Source: a virus
IMG/VR virus record: IMGVR_UViG_3300035698_007750
Coordinates: 1 to 42,072 of that record
Reading direction: 5' to 3' (one strand)
Length of the DNA stretch: 42,072 nt
Shown: piece by piece, positions 6,233 through 14,069 of the stretch
Numbering within the stretch: the first letter of the stretch is position 1
Layout: each line of letters opens with the position of its first letter
Notes under the pieces: generated by a model
Told to the model about the DNA's origin: nothing
Database searches by the model: none
Seen by the model: the letters and a program-made list of their open reading frames with translations, nothing else
Made by a program: the position numbers and the translations under genes

Positions 6233-6631
6233 TCAAATAAGCATTTCGGCCTTGAGAAGGGCGAGCAATTCTTCGTCCGTCACAACCGGGGTAGGTTCAC
6301 TTTCCTTCTTGGGGGTGGCACTTGCCTTGTGCGGCCTGCGTATCTTCCGGGCCTTCTTCCTCCGTTGCTCTGCTATGTAGGCCTGCCTATCCAAGTACGC
6401 TTGTGCCATTTCACGCTTGACGATCTCACACTGTGCGTGTTTTAAGAGCTTAGGAAAGCACTCACGTAGGGCGGCTTGCCGTGCGCCCTCCAACCACGTT
6501 GGATTAGGTATGTCCTCTTCAGTAGGCAAGCACACAAGCATCTCACTGATTGTTGTGTCAGCACGCTCAAGTGAACACTCAAGCCTGGCACAATAAGGGG
6601 AGAAATGACAGTAAAGTGGTATCCATTCCAT
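6233..6631 (-). CDS. First gene of the leftward early operon, 132 aa, unknown function
   Basis: ATG at 6631 (MEWIPLYCHFSPYCARLECS) is preceded by GGAG with eight bases of spacing; this is the promoter-proximal gene of the minus-strand unit. Residues 60-115 are helical and strongly basic (REMAQAYLDRQAYIAEQRRK, then KARKIRRPHKAS). The end (TPVVTDEELLALLKAEMLI) is an acidic-hydrophobic helix loosely like the C-terminal motif shared by the proteins at 2960 and 7501. Its place suggests immediate-early expression. Confidence 0.65.
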   Translation of the reverse strand: MEWIPLYCHFSPYCARLECSLERADTTISEMLVCLPTEEDIPNPTWLEGARQAALRECFPKLLKHAQCEIVKREMAQAYLDRQAYIAEQRRKKARKIRRPHKASATPKKESEPTPVVTDEELLALLKAEMLI

Positions 6632-6705
6632 ACCAAATACTCCCGTGGTGAAAGTGAACACTGCAAGCCTTGCATAGGTGCAAGGGGGGAAATCGTGATA
6701 CCCCG

Positions 6706-6734
6706 ATTATAATGGATTTCCCCCCCAAATGCAA
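6706..6734 (-). promoter_or_regulatory. Sigma70-like promoter for leftward early operon
   Basis: On the minus strand TTGCAT (6734-6729) is followed by 17 bases and a perfect TATAAT (6711-6706). The spacer contains seven Gs. Transcription would start near 6699, about 70 bases before the first start codon at 6631. The -35 box matches the consensus at only three positions, so an activator may help. Confidence 0.5.
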
Positions 6735-7079
6735 GGCTTTGCCATAAAATCCATACTCCCTTGATCCTTCTTAATAGGAAAAGCCCTTCCATCAAGGTTA
6801 TCGACCTATCCACTATCAAGGCATTCTCACCACCACTACTCCACAACTGCACATCACCTTGTAACCCTGGCATTGATGGGAGGAAAACACTGCACGCAAG
6901 GTAGTCAAGGCTTCCACGAAATCCCTATCTTGCAAGCCTTGCGTACGTGAGCGTGTGGTGCGCGGGTGCTTGGAAGGGAGGAAAGGATGAGTATAACATT
7001 TGAGATAGCTACGCAAGAGTATAGAACAGTGTGAAGTTATGACTATAAGATAGGCCCTAAAGCCTTTCTGGCAAAGGGT

Positions 7080-7101
7080 TTAGGTGATGTTGGACAGTAT
7101 A
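7080..7101. repeat. Left arm of 22-base inverted repeat
   Basis: ATGTTGGACAGTATA (7087-7101) is exactly complementary to 7209-7223. Extending the arms to 7080 and 7230 gives 22 bases with two mismatches. The arms enclose about 107 bases of G-rich and AT-rich sequence. Confidence 0.85.
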
Positions 7102-7208
7102 GGGGGGGTGTCCCTCCCGTTCTCCCTGGCCCTATATTCTATATACTATATATATATATATATTATATAAAGATATAGATTCAAAGAGGGGGAGGGGGGG
7201 AGGGGGGT

Positions 7209-7230
7209 TATACTGTCCAACATGCCCTAA
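7209..7230. repeat. Right arm of 22-base inverted repeat
   Basis: TATACTGTCCAACAT (7209-7223) pairs with 7087-7101. It directly follows the run of G-tracts (5, 6-7 and 6 Gs) that could form a quadruplex on the plus strand. Confidence 0.85.
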
Positions 7231-7259
7231 GTGCTTACTGAGGAACACTTTAGAGTGAT

Positions 7260-7268
7260 TGTTATAAC
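7260..7268 (+). promoter_or_regulatory. Extended -10 promoter candidate for the gene at 7501
   Basis: TGTTATAAC is an extended -10 box (TG, one base, TATAAC). No clear -35 lies 17 bases upstream. It would give a leader of about 225 bases that includes copy 2 of the dispersed palindrome. Confidence 0.35.
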
Positions 7269-7279
7269 ATAACAACCTT

Positions 7280-7305
7280 AACTTCAGAGCTTGAAGGGTT
7301 TACCC
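7280..7305. repeat. Dispersed palindromic element, copy 2 (diverged loop)
   Basis: CTTCA, GAGCT, TGAAGGGTTTACC. Read on the minus strand the arm GGTAAACCCTTCA is identical to that of copy 1, while the loop and far flank differ. Confidence 0.55.
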
Positions 7306-7500
7306 TATGCAAAATCGAGTGTGAGGTTTGCGCATTGAATCGCAACAAATGAAAGCGCGAATTGAATCCATGAATTGCATCCATGAAATGCTTTCTGGAA
7401 TATTCACTTTTCATGCTTGCAATGCCCCTAGGGAAATGGTAATATTTACGTGCTCTTTGAAATCATCCATATGCAAGCGCGCCAACGAAAGGGAAACACC

Positions 7501-7959
7501 ATGTCGAAGAAAAACAATGTTGTTGATACTGACGTTGACGCAATGACTCCCGCGCAAATCGACGCGGCCTACTTTGAGAACAGTGTCGTCGTTGCGGCGA
7601 TTGACCAGAACGGTAGGACCATCGACGTAAACAGCATCCGCAAGCTGGCAGAACACAAGGGCGTTGACAGTGTGACGCTGGACGATGGCACAGAGTACAC
7701 GCCGGAAATCACGCATATCACGAGTGCAACCATCCGGGTTGTGAGGCTTGACGCATTCAATCCGGCCATGCCCGAATCCGCAAAGGTCGTGCTCCAGAAG
7801 TCGCTCTCCAGCAAGGCGGCAGGCCAGTGCCGAGCGGCGTTGATTCGCACGCTCAAAAAGACTCACGGATACGGCCCGGCGAATAGCGCCAAGACTACCA
7901 CCAAAGTCAGCGCGACATTCAGCGGTGACTCGGATCTTACGGACCTTCTCACGCAGTGA
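7501..7959 (+). CDS. Monocistronic small protein with shared end motifs, 152 aa
   Basis: ATG at 7501 (MSKKNNVVDTDVDAMTPAQI) follows GAAAGGGAAACACC. It has its own leader and a strong terminator right after it, so it is expressed alone between the early and late units. The N-terminal DAMTPAQIDAAY and the C-terminal FSGDSDLTDLLTQ match the ends of the protein at 2960-3220. The middle (residues 30-115) is a compact alpha/beta region ending in a basic helix (AAGQCRAALIRTLKKTHGYG). GC content is higher than in the surrounding non-coding DNA. Role unknown; a regulator or abundant early protein would fit the arrangement. Confidence 0.75.
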   Translation: MSKKNNVVDTDVDAMTPAQIDAAYFENSVVVAAIDQNGRTIDVNSIRKLAEHKGVDSVTLDDGTEYTPEITHITSATIRVVRLDAFNPAMPESAKVVLQKSLSSKAAGQCRAALIRTLKKTHGYGPANSAKTTTKVSATFSGDSDLTDLLTQ

Positions 7960-8012
7960 TGCACACTCACTGACGCACACGTCTTGACGCACAAACGCGC
8001 GCTTGCATGGAT

Positions 8013-8056
8013 GATCGGGCCTTACTCCCATCGGGGGAGTAGGGCCTTTTCTTTTG
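8013..8056 (+). terminator. Rho-independent terminator after the gene at 7501
   Basis: GGGCCTTACTCCC, loop ATCG, GGGGAGTAGGGCC form a long GC-rich stem followed by TTTTCTTTT. This is the clearest terminator in the window and isolates the late operon downstream. Confidence 0.85.
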
Positions 8057-8133
8057 GTTCGCGCGCGTGCTGGATTGCGCGCCTTGTGGGGTAGGATGGC
8101 GTGCCTTGTCCTTAGCCTGAATTCCGGCACCAT

Positions 8134-8245
8134 AGCCCCGATGCTAGGATAGTCGCAAGGGCGAGCTTTCCAGGCCCCGATCGGGCCTTCCATGCCCCGA
8201 TTGTCTCGAATCTTTCCATGCTCCCAAGCTCGCACCATGCCCCAG
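8134..8245. repeat. Short C-rich direct repeats
   Basis: GCCCCGAT occurs at 8135-8142, 8174-8181 and 8194-8201, with a near copy (GCCCCAGG) at about 8239. GATCGGGCCTT occurs at 8013-8023 and again at 8179-8189. They lie in the gene-free stretch upstream of the terminase genes. Confidence 0.6.
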
Positions 8246-8274
8246 GGTAACCACGGGAGCCAGGCTGTATAGCA

Positions 8275-8415
8275 TTCTCACACGCTCCCACACGTGCAAT
8301 CACGCACAAATGGACACGCGCGTACGCTCCCACACGCGCTAATTGACCACACGCACGCGCGCTAAATGGTCGCACGTACGCACAAGCGCACGCGCTAGAA
8401 AGACACACGCGCGCG
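8275..8415. repeat. Low-complexity CACACG/ACGCGC tract, possible packaging site
   Basis: About 140 bases are made of variants of CACACG, CGCGCG and TCGCACG with repeated ACGCGCTAA and GCGCGCTAAATGG units. Much of it alternates purine and pyrimidine, which favours Z-DNA. It lies about 200 bases before the small terminase gene, where many phages keep their cos or pac site. The rest of 8057-8611 holds a C-run (about 8443-8464) and AT-rich DNA just before the gene. Confidence 0.45.
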
Positions 8416-8611
8416 AGCGGACTCGACTCCCTGCGTAGACACCCCTAGCACCCCCCCACCCCCCTTGTTACTTTAGTTATACCTATGCCACTAATTCTTG
8501 ACGTTTTTTGAAGTTACCCTAGGTTATAAGATAACTTTTCCATTTGGCATTGCCTAAATGATCGGGTATTATGCAGAATGATGGTAATAAAGTTCATATG
8601 GATGGGTGAGA

Positions 8612-9097
8612 ATGGCAATCAAACAACAGCGAGTCAAGAAGATCACCACCAAAGCTAGGCAGCTTATGAGGTTGCTGGTGAGTGGCGAGACCATTACTGC
8701 CGCCGCAAAAAAGGTGGGGTATTCACTCAGCCATGCTTCTTCTCTTTCTAATTCTGATATTTTTGTGCGTGAGATGGAACTCATGCAGAAGGATATTAGG
8801 GATAAGACTGTTGAAATGGTTGCTGAGAGAGATGTGATTGAGATGGCTAGGGAGAGGTTGAGGAAGGAAGTTGATCCCTCCATTGAGCGCATTGTTGCAC
8901 TTAGGGATGCAGCAGAAAAGGAAGATGTGCAACTGCGCGCAGCTATGGATATTCTGGACCGCGCGGGGTTGAAACACACCGAGAAGGTCGATGTGGATAT
9001 GAATATTGAGGTAGATATATCCATCAAGAAGATAATCGCAACCGCCCTGGTTGACCTTAGGGAAGGGAGGCTGAGTCATGCCGACCTTGAAAACTGA
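8612..9097 (+). CDS. terS: Terminase small subunit
   Basis: The start ATG at 8612 (MAIKQQRVKKITTKARQLMR) follows GGGTGAGA; an in-frame GTG lies six bases earlier. Residues 18-50 (LLVSGETITAAAKKVGYSLS) form an HTH of the kind that recognises the packaging site. A long coiled-coil helix (VREMELMQKDIRDKTVEMVA) and a C-terminal segment that should contact the large subunit follow. The stop overlaps the start of the large terminase gene by 20 bases. Size (161 residues) and order are standard for a small terminase. Confidence 0.8.
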   Translation: MAIKQQRVKKITTKARQLMRLLVSGETITAAAKKVGYSLSHASSLSNSDIFVREMELMQKDIRDKTVEMVAERDVIEMARERLRKEVDPSIERIVALRDAAEKEDVQLRAAMDILDRAGLKHTEKVDVDMNIEVDISIKKIIATALVDLREGRLSHADLEN

Positions 9098-10670
9098 GGA
9101 GCGGGATTTCATAGCGAAGCTCGGGCGTGCCAGGTTCAAGTATTTCTGCCAGTTGTTTATTCCTGATGACTGGTTTGATGAGGACTTCCACGGTTCCCTA
9201 TGTAACTTCCTGCAGTTTGGGGATACTATGAAGCCTGGGAACCGGAGAACGCTAGTGCGCAATGGGAAAGAGATAAAGGGTGCCATTGATAAGTTGGTGG
9301 TCATGCCGCGTACTCATCTCAAGACTACCATCGCTGCACAGTTTTTCTCTTTGTGGAAGGCTGTGAAAGATCCGGAAATCCGCCAGTTGATAACGTCGAA
9401 TACCCTGACGAATGCGCAGAAAACTGTGCACTCTATTAGGGGTATCGTGGAAGGGAACCCGCTTTATCAGGCTCTCTACCCAGAGACATTACCTAGAAGC
9501 TGGCATAGAGAATGGAGCGATACAGCTGCATCGCTCAATAGGTTGAATGAGTGGCCCGAGGCTACCTTTGAGGCTGCAGGCATTGGTAGCTCTATCATTC
9601 GTAGGCACTTCAATCATATTATTGAAGATGATACTGTGTCTCCGAGTAAGGATCAGATCACCGATGAGGAGATATTGCCTACGCTGGATGAACTCCAGAA
9701 GGCTATTGGTTTTCACAAGTTGACCATACCGCTCTTGATTAGTCCTGACTCTGATGAGAGGACTGTGATAGGGACTCGATGGGCTGCTGCGGATCTCATT
9801 CAGCATATCTATGATAAGGAACTTGAGAAGGCTGGTGGGCGCTTCCATGTTTGGGATGTGCCGGCCTACACAGCTGAAGGGACTCCTGCATACAAGCGTT
9901 TCAGTGAGGACACACTCAGAGCAATTAGGCGTGCGATGGGTGAGTACATGTTCTCTGCATTGTATCTGAACAAGCCTATGAGTAGTGATTTCATGAAGTT
10001 CCGGCCTGAGTGGGTTAGGTATTACACGTTCAGTGACCCAATCTATCAGAAGGCCAAAGAGGATGGGTATGTGGTTGTTACAGTGGATGCTGCAGATCCG
10101 CCCACAGGGAAGGAATCGCAATGCTACACAGCCATTACCCCGGCACTGAGATGTAAGTTTGGTATGTTCCTCTTACCTTATGTTAGGGAACGTCTCACCC
10201 ATGATCAACTCTTAGAGGCCATTATCAAGGTGGGGTTGGAGTGGGATGCACGGGTGATAAGGATTGAGGCGGATAAGTATGCCTACCTGAAAGAAGCCTT
10301 GCAGATGAAGATGCGAGACAAAGGTGTCCATCTGCATATTGAAATGGTCAAGACGAAGGGAAGGAAGAAGGAGGCTCGTATTATGGGTCTCCAGCCCTTC
10401 TTTGAGAATAGGATGGTTTACTTTCTCAAGGGGCAAACTTCCCAACTTGAAAGCGAGATGTATACATTCCCTCGTGGTGTGACAGTGGACATTCTAGATG
10501 CGTTGGCTTGGCAGGTTGACTTCAATCTGGCACAATTGGTATCTCATACCAGCTTCGACCAGGATGTAGAAGAACACGCGAGTAACATGGTTACATTCAG
10601 CTTTGATGAGATTATGGCTGCTTGTGGTTTGGGTGCGACTCAGACCACCTTCTTTTCGCGCCAGCGATAA
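9078..10670 (+). CDS. terL: Terminase large subunit (ATPase and nuclease)
   Basis: This 530-residue motor packages DNA into the prohead. The ATPase part has the Walker A-like VVMPRTHLKTT at about 74-84 and a Walker B with catalytic acid in FNHIIEDDTV at about 178-186. The C-terminal RNase H-like nuclease shows VVVTVDAADPP, then IRIEADKYAY, then DILDALAW as the three acidic motifs. The Walker A is of the deviant terminase type (no G-K-S/T). It overlaps terS and is followed directly by copy 3 of the dispersed palindrome. Confidence 0.92.
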   Translation: MPTLKTEERDFIAKLGRARFKYFCQLFIPDDWFDEDFHGSLCNFLQFGDTMKPGNRRTLVRNGKEIKGAIDKLVVMPRTHLKTTIAAQFFSLWKAVKDPEIRQLITSNTLTNAQKTVHSIRGIVEGNPLYQALYPETLPRSWHREWSDTAASLNRLNEWPEATFEAAGIGSSIIRRHFNHIIEDDTVSPSKDQITDEEILPTLDELQKAIGFHKLTIPLLISPDSDERTVIGTRWAAADLIQHIYDKELEKAGGRFHVWDVPAYTAEGTPAYKRFSEDTLRAIRRAMGEYMFSALYLNKPMSSDFMKFRPEWVRYYTFSDPIYQKAKEDGYVVVTVDAADPPTGKESQCYTAITPALRCKFGMFLLPYVRERLTHDQLLEAIIKVGLEWDARVIRIEADKYAYLKEALQMKMRDKGVHLHIEMVKTKGRKKEARIMGLQPFFENRMVYFLKGQTSQLESEMYTFPRGVTVDILDALAWQVDFNLAQLVSHTSFDQDVEEHASNMVTFSFDEIMAACGLGATQTTFFSRQR

Positions 10671-10695
10671 TGCTTCACAATTTGAAGGGTTTATC
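10666..10695. repeat. Dispersed palindromic element, copy 3
   Basis: GATAATGCTTCACAATTTGA and AGGGTTTATC; its reverse complement matches copy 1 at nearly every base. It overlaps the terL stop codon. The GAAGGG of the arm also sits nine bases before the next ATG and could serve as its ribosome site. Confidence 0.7.
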
Positions 10696-10698
10696 AGT

Positions 10699-10998
10699 AT
10701 GTATAATGAGGTAAGCGATGGAAAAGTCGTAGCAGCCAGTGCTAGTGTATTCGCTGGCCCGTGTAAGGTGACCGCCCTGTCTGTCAGGGTGGGGTCCGCC
10801 GACACCACTGTGGAGATTCTCGATGGTGGCTCTGCTGGTACTAGCAAGTGGAAGGTTGAAGGGCCTTCCGCGAGTGCGAAAACCACGGTGCATTTTACTT
10901 TCCCATCACCCATTGGAATCAGCAATAGCTTGTATGTAAAAATCACCGGTACCGCTGCATATGCAAGCATTGCTTTCATCCCTAAAAAGGTGGCCTAA
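10699..10998 (+). CDS. Small beta-rich structural protein, 99 aa
   Basis: ATG at 10699 (MYNEVSDGKVVAASASVFAG) is chosen because earlier in-frame codons overlap terL and encode unlikely sequence. The whole protein alternates short hydrophobic strands with Ser/Thr/Gly turns (KVTALSVRVGSADTTVEILD, TTVHFTFPSPIGISNSLYVK), which suggests a small beta-sandwich such as a head fibre or decoration protein. It overlaps the portal start (TAATG). Position between terminase and portal supports a virion role; nothing more specific can be said. Confidence 0.65.
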   Translation: MYNEVSDGKVVAASASVFAGPCKVTALSVRVGSADTTVEILDGGSAGTSKWKVEGPSASAKTTVHFTFPSPIGISNSLYVKITGTAAYASIAFIPKKVA

Positions 10999-12743
10999 TG
11001 CCTACTGCTGAAGAATGGGGTGAGATGATAGCGAAAGCCCGTAAGTATCGTATGCATACGGGTGGGAGCAAGATGTGGCCAGCCTACCGAGGGTATCTAA
11101 AAAATGACTTCCTTGGGTGGGGTCATGGTCTACCTGGTAACAGTACCGGGATTCTCCCATACAATATCTCGTACGCCCATTTTTCTACTACCGTGCCGCA
11201 GATTTACTATCGGAATCCTTACATCATGGTCTCCCCTCGAAATGCTCCAGGCCGGGAAGTCGCGGCTAAGGTAATCGAGAGTGTAGACAACTGGATGATG
11301 GAAGAACTCCAGATAAAAAGATTCATGCGTCAACTTATCCAAGATGCCATAGTTACAGGCACAGGTATTGGAAAGATTGGGTATGACTCTCTTTATGGGT
11401 ACGATAGCAAGCTCGGGAAGAACTCAGAGTTTGATCCCACGAAGGCCCGGAGACACTCTTGGCATGAACTTGCGCAGCCAGGATTACCTTGGGCGCTCAG
11501 GGTGATGCCAGAGAGTTTCTACATACCTTATCCGTATGCTGACATTGAATCAGCTCCTTGGGTAGCGCATGAGATTTTCCGTCCCTTAGAGGATCTAAAA
11601 CGGGATAAGAAGTATACCAACACAGACAAACTTACTCCAACACATGTGCAAACCCCTGATCCAGAGCTGGACAATGGGCATCTTGGGGAAACTGCTGACT
11701 GGATGCGTGGTAACGAGTTGGTGCATTTCTATGAAATCCGCGATGCGCGTACTGGCACCATTGTTGCGGTTGCCCCGGAGTCCAGTACAATCATACGGAA
11801 AGAGCAAGATGACCAGTTGCAGATAGCCGGGCTTCCATTTGTGCGCCTTAGGTTCAACGATGATCTCCAGAACTTCTGGGGGACAGGTGACTTCGAACTC
11901 TTGGAGCCCCAGCAACTAGAAATCAATGATGCACGCACACAAGCAATGAGGCATCGTAGACTCGCAATCATGCGTATGATAGCTACCAGGGGGACTTTTG
12001 ATCCCGACGAGCTAGAAAAGTTGGGGTCCGACGTAATCGGACCTATTGTTATTGCAGATAATCCTGTGGGTCCCGACCAAGTACAAATGATAACCCCGCA
12101 TATCCCGCAGGATCTGCTGCTGTGGACTCAACAAATGCGCGATGATGCTAGGGAACTTATTGGCACATCTGAAAACCAAGCTGGTATGTTCTCAGGTGGC
12201 CGTAAGACTGCTCGTGAAGTAATGACGGTTCAAAACGCGGCAGACTTACGAAGTGGTGCTAGACGCGATCTTGCTGCAGATGTGTTGCAGGAGCTCTTTG
12301 GCAAACTCAATCAAGTGATCTTCCAATTCTGGGAAGCTGAGCGCGTTGTGCAGGTGGTAGGGTATGATGGTGCGCGCTACTGGGTGAAGTTCACACCTGA
12401 AGAGATCCGATTGAATACTCGGCTGAAGATAGACGTGGATAGTATGACCCCCGAAACAAAGCAGACACGCAGGGGTGAGATCATGCAGCTCATGCAGGTG
12501 CTTGGGGAGAACCCCAGAGTGAACCGTGATTACCTCTTGAAGATGCTCCTGAAAGAGTTTGATTGGTTGGACGCCATGGCACTCTTCCCGGAAAGTGAAG
12601 AAACTCGGAATGGTCCAATGTCTGCTAGAGATTTCGAGGGTCAGCAACAACAGCTCCTTCAGAATCCCAAGAAGATACAGAGTCGAGCAAAAGAAAACGC
12701 AGATCATTTCAACATCAAGGGGGTGAAGAATGCCCCTGTATAA
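10998..12743 (+). CDS. Portal protein
   Basis: At 581 residues and directly downstream of terminase, this is the dodecameric head vertex through which DNA passes. The N-terminal region (YRMHTGGSKMWPAYRGYLKN, then LPYNISYAHFSTTVPQIYYR) is typical of podovirus portals. The middle has the pattern QQLEINDARTQAMRHRRL and GGRKTAREVMTVQNAADLRS that forms the tunnel helices. The C-terminus is a Gln-rich helical tail. It overlaps the following small zinc-ribbon gene by 14 bases. Confidence 0.88.
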   Translation: MPTAEEWGEMIAKARKYRMHTGGSKMWPAYRGYLKNDFLGWGHGLPGNSTGILPYNISYAHFSTTVPQIYYRNPYIMVSPRNAPGREVAAKVIESVDNWMMEELQIKRFMRQLIQDAIVTGTGIGKIGYDSLYGYDSKLGKNSEFDPTKARRHSWHELAQPGLPWALRVMPESFYIPYPYADIESAPWVAHEIFRPLEDLKRDKKYTNTDKLTPTHVQTPDPELDNGHLGETADWMRGNELVHFYEIRDARTGTIVAVAPESSTIIRKEQDDQLQIAGLPFVRLRFNDDLQNFWGTGDFELLEPQQLEINDARTQAMRHRRLAIMRMIATRGTFDPDELEKLGSDVIGPIVIADNPVGPDQVQMITPHIPQDLLLWTQQMRDDARELIGTSENQAGMFSGGRKTAREVMTVQNAADLRSGARRDLAADVLQELFGKLNQVIFQFWEAERVVQVVGYDGARYWVKFTPEEIRLNTRLKIDVDSMTPETKQTRRGEIMQLMQVLGENPRVNRDYLLKMLLKEFDWLDAMALFPESEETRNGPMSARDFEGQQQQLLQNPKKIQSRAKENADHFNIKGVKNAPV

Positions 12744-12987
12744 ACTGGTATGTCTCACCTGTGGAGTAAAGAAATCCATCATCTGTAATTATAAGGATAA
12801 GCCCACAGTGTGCGCCTGCGGTGGCAAGTTGGATATGGATTGGTCAGATGGGAAACCCCCAGCGGGCCATGTGTTCCAGCCTTTCCTGCACCCGCATATG
12901 GATTTTGAACCCGTGGAAATTCGCTCTAAGAGCCACCTTAGGGATGAATGCGATAAACGCGGGGTTACTTCTGATATGTTAGATTGA
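12730..12987 (+). CDS. FmdB-like small zinc-ribbon protein, 85 aa
   Basis: MPLYKLVCLTCGVKKSIICN begins with the PxYxxxCxxCG opening of FmdB-type ribbons, and the second pair is C-A-C-G-G at about residue 35. The C-terminal part (PVEIRSKSHLRDECDKRGVT) is a helix found in many phage small proteins next to portal genes. The stop overlaps the next frame. Role unknown; zinc-stabilised accessory to head assembly is possible. Confidence 0.7.
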   Translation: MPLYKLVCLTCGVKKSIICNYKDKPTVCACGGKLDMDWSDGKPPAGHVFQPFLHPHMDFEPVEIRSKSHLRDECDKRGVTSDMLD

Positions 12988-12995
12988 GGTGCGAG

Positions 12996-13259
12996 ATGGC
13001 TGAGGAAGATCAGATTGAGGTTGAAGCGAAGATACTCCTAAAGGTGCATATCGTAGTCTACGATAGCCAGCCAGCAGATGTAACCTATGAGTGGGATGAA
13101 GAAATAGGCCCAAGTGCGAGGATAGCAAAGCGCGCCTCCAGGGCAATCACTCGAGGTTACGGCAAGAACAAGATGCAGTTCTTTGAAGGACTCCCGGATA
13201 GAAGTGTGGACGATGCCACCGATGAAAGCGATGAACCTTTGGACAACATGAAGGAGTAG
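12996..13259 (+). CDS. Hypothetical protein between portal and scaffold, 87 aa
   Basis: ATG at 12996 (MAEEDQIEVEAKILLKVHIV) follows GAGGTGCGAG; an in-frame ATG at 12984 is less well placed. The N-terminal half is a beta hairpin pattern, the middle a basic helix (IAKRASRAITRGYGKNKMQF), and the end is acidic. No family recognised. Confidence 0.6.
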   Translation: MAEEDQIEVEAKILLKVHIVVYDSQPADVTYEWDEEIGPSARIAKRASRAITRGYGKNKMQFFEGLPDRSVDDATDESDEPLDNMKE

Positions 13260-13263
13260 AACC

Positions 13264-14067
13264 ATGGGTAGCGATGAGTTTGCGGATGATCTGCTGAGGG
13301 ACGCTGGGATACTTCCTAACGAATTAGAAGATGGATTTGTCTCTGATGAAGAGGGTGAATCCACCGAGGAATCCACCGAGGAGGAATCCACAGAAGAAGC
13401 GGCTTCAGAAGAAACATCGGACCAGGGTGATGAATTGGCCCTCCTGAAAGCGAGTTTGGCTGAGAAGGATGAGTCTCTTGTACAGATGCAAGAGACCGTC
13501 GACCGTCTTAGCAATGCGGTGGCTTCTCCCGATAAACTTCGGCAGTTGCTGCAAGACCTGGGAAGCAAGAACCCAGTCAGCTCCGAAAGCGGTGGGGATG
13601 ATCAGGACCTCACCTATTTGACTAATGAGCAGCTTCACGAGAAGGTGTTGAAGACAGTAGACGGCAAGCTGTCTAAGCGGGATTCTGACATGCAGGCTGA
13701 GTTCAAGAATTTCTCGCAATCCCTCAAGATGCTAGCGGCTCAGACGGATCTCCAGCTTACCCAGCTTAGACACTCTGACCTTCAGGGGAAACTTAAGGAC
13801 AAGGATTATGTGAAAGCATTTTCCAACGTTGCTAAGGATCACCCAGACTGGGGTGCTGAGCAAGTGTACAACCAGGTTGCCGAACGTGAGGAGCTAGAAG
13901 AACTCCGTAGAGAGCGAACAGTCCAGAAGGAACAAGCGAAGAGCAAAGGTGCTGAGACGGAGAAGCAAGGACGTGTCCCGAAAACTACTAGCCCAGAAAT
14001 TACCTCAATTCGAGGTGGTGTTGTGGCAGCAGTTAGGGAATCACTAAGAGAGTCAACTGAGGGCTAA
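13264..14067 (+). CDS. Capsid scaffolding protein
   Basis: The 267-residue product lies just before the major capsid gene, is highly acidic at the N-terminus and largely coiled-coil (ELALLKASLAEKDESLVQMQ). These are the hallmarks of a podovirus scaffold that shapes the prohead and then leaves. An in-frame 12-base tandem repeat (GAATCCACCGAG at 13357 and 13369, a third degenerate unit at 13384) encodes E-S-T-E repeats. The C-terminus is basic (KGAETEKQGRVPKTTS), as expected for the part that binds coat protein. Confidence 0.8.
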   Translation: MGSDEFADDLLRDAGILPNELEDGFVSDEEGESTEESTEEESTEEAASEETSDQGDELALLKASLAEKDESLVQMQETVDRLSNAVASPDKLRQLLQDLGSKNPVSSESGGDDQDLTYLTNEQLHEKVLKTVDGKLSKRDSDMQAEFKNFSQSLKMLAAQTDLQLTQLRHSDLQGKLKDKDYVKAFSNVAKDHPDWGAEQVYNQVAEREELEELRRERTVQKEQAKSKGAETEKQGRVPKTTSPEITSIRGGVVAAVRESLRESTEG

Positions 14068-14069
14068 CG

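Larger units (their letters stand above)
6632..7500. other. Gene-free divergent control region, possible replication origin
   Basis: No convincing gene lies here on either strand; the frames present have poor composition. The region contains the leftward promoter, a rightward extended -10 candidate, several GCAAGCCTTGC-type palindromes (6662-6674, 6731-6743, 6931-6942), an AT-repeat tract at about 7133-7169, G-runs at about 7187-7207, and a long inverted repeat at 7080-7230. Divergent promoters, AT-rich DNA and repeats together are typical of a phage origin. Confidence 0.5.

Noticed and set aside
6442-6873. Minus-strand 143-residue frame over the early promoter
   Set aside because: It overlaps the well-supported first early gene and runs through the TATAAT promoter and palindromes.
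7411-8238. Minus-strand 275-residue open frame opposite the gene at 7501
   Set aside because: The plus-strand gene has a ribosome site, shared motifs and its own terminator; the minus frame is Arg-rich and crosses the terminator and repeats.
8112-8408. Minus-strand 98-residue frame over the CACACG tract
   Set aside because: Its sequence only reflects the low-complexity repeat (Arg, Ala, Val, Cys); there is no ribosome site.
8496-8540. TTGACG with TATAAG as late promoter
   Set aside because: The spacing is about 21 bases and the 17-base alternative has a poor -10, so I did not call it, although a late promoter is likely somewhere here.
8723-9304. Minus-strand frames opposite the terminase genes
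   Set aside because: Terminase motifs on the plus strand are decisive.
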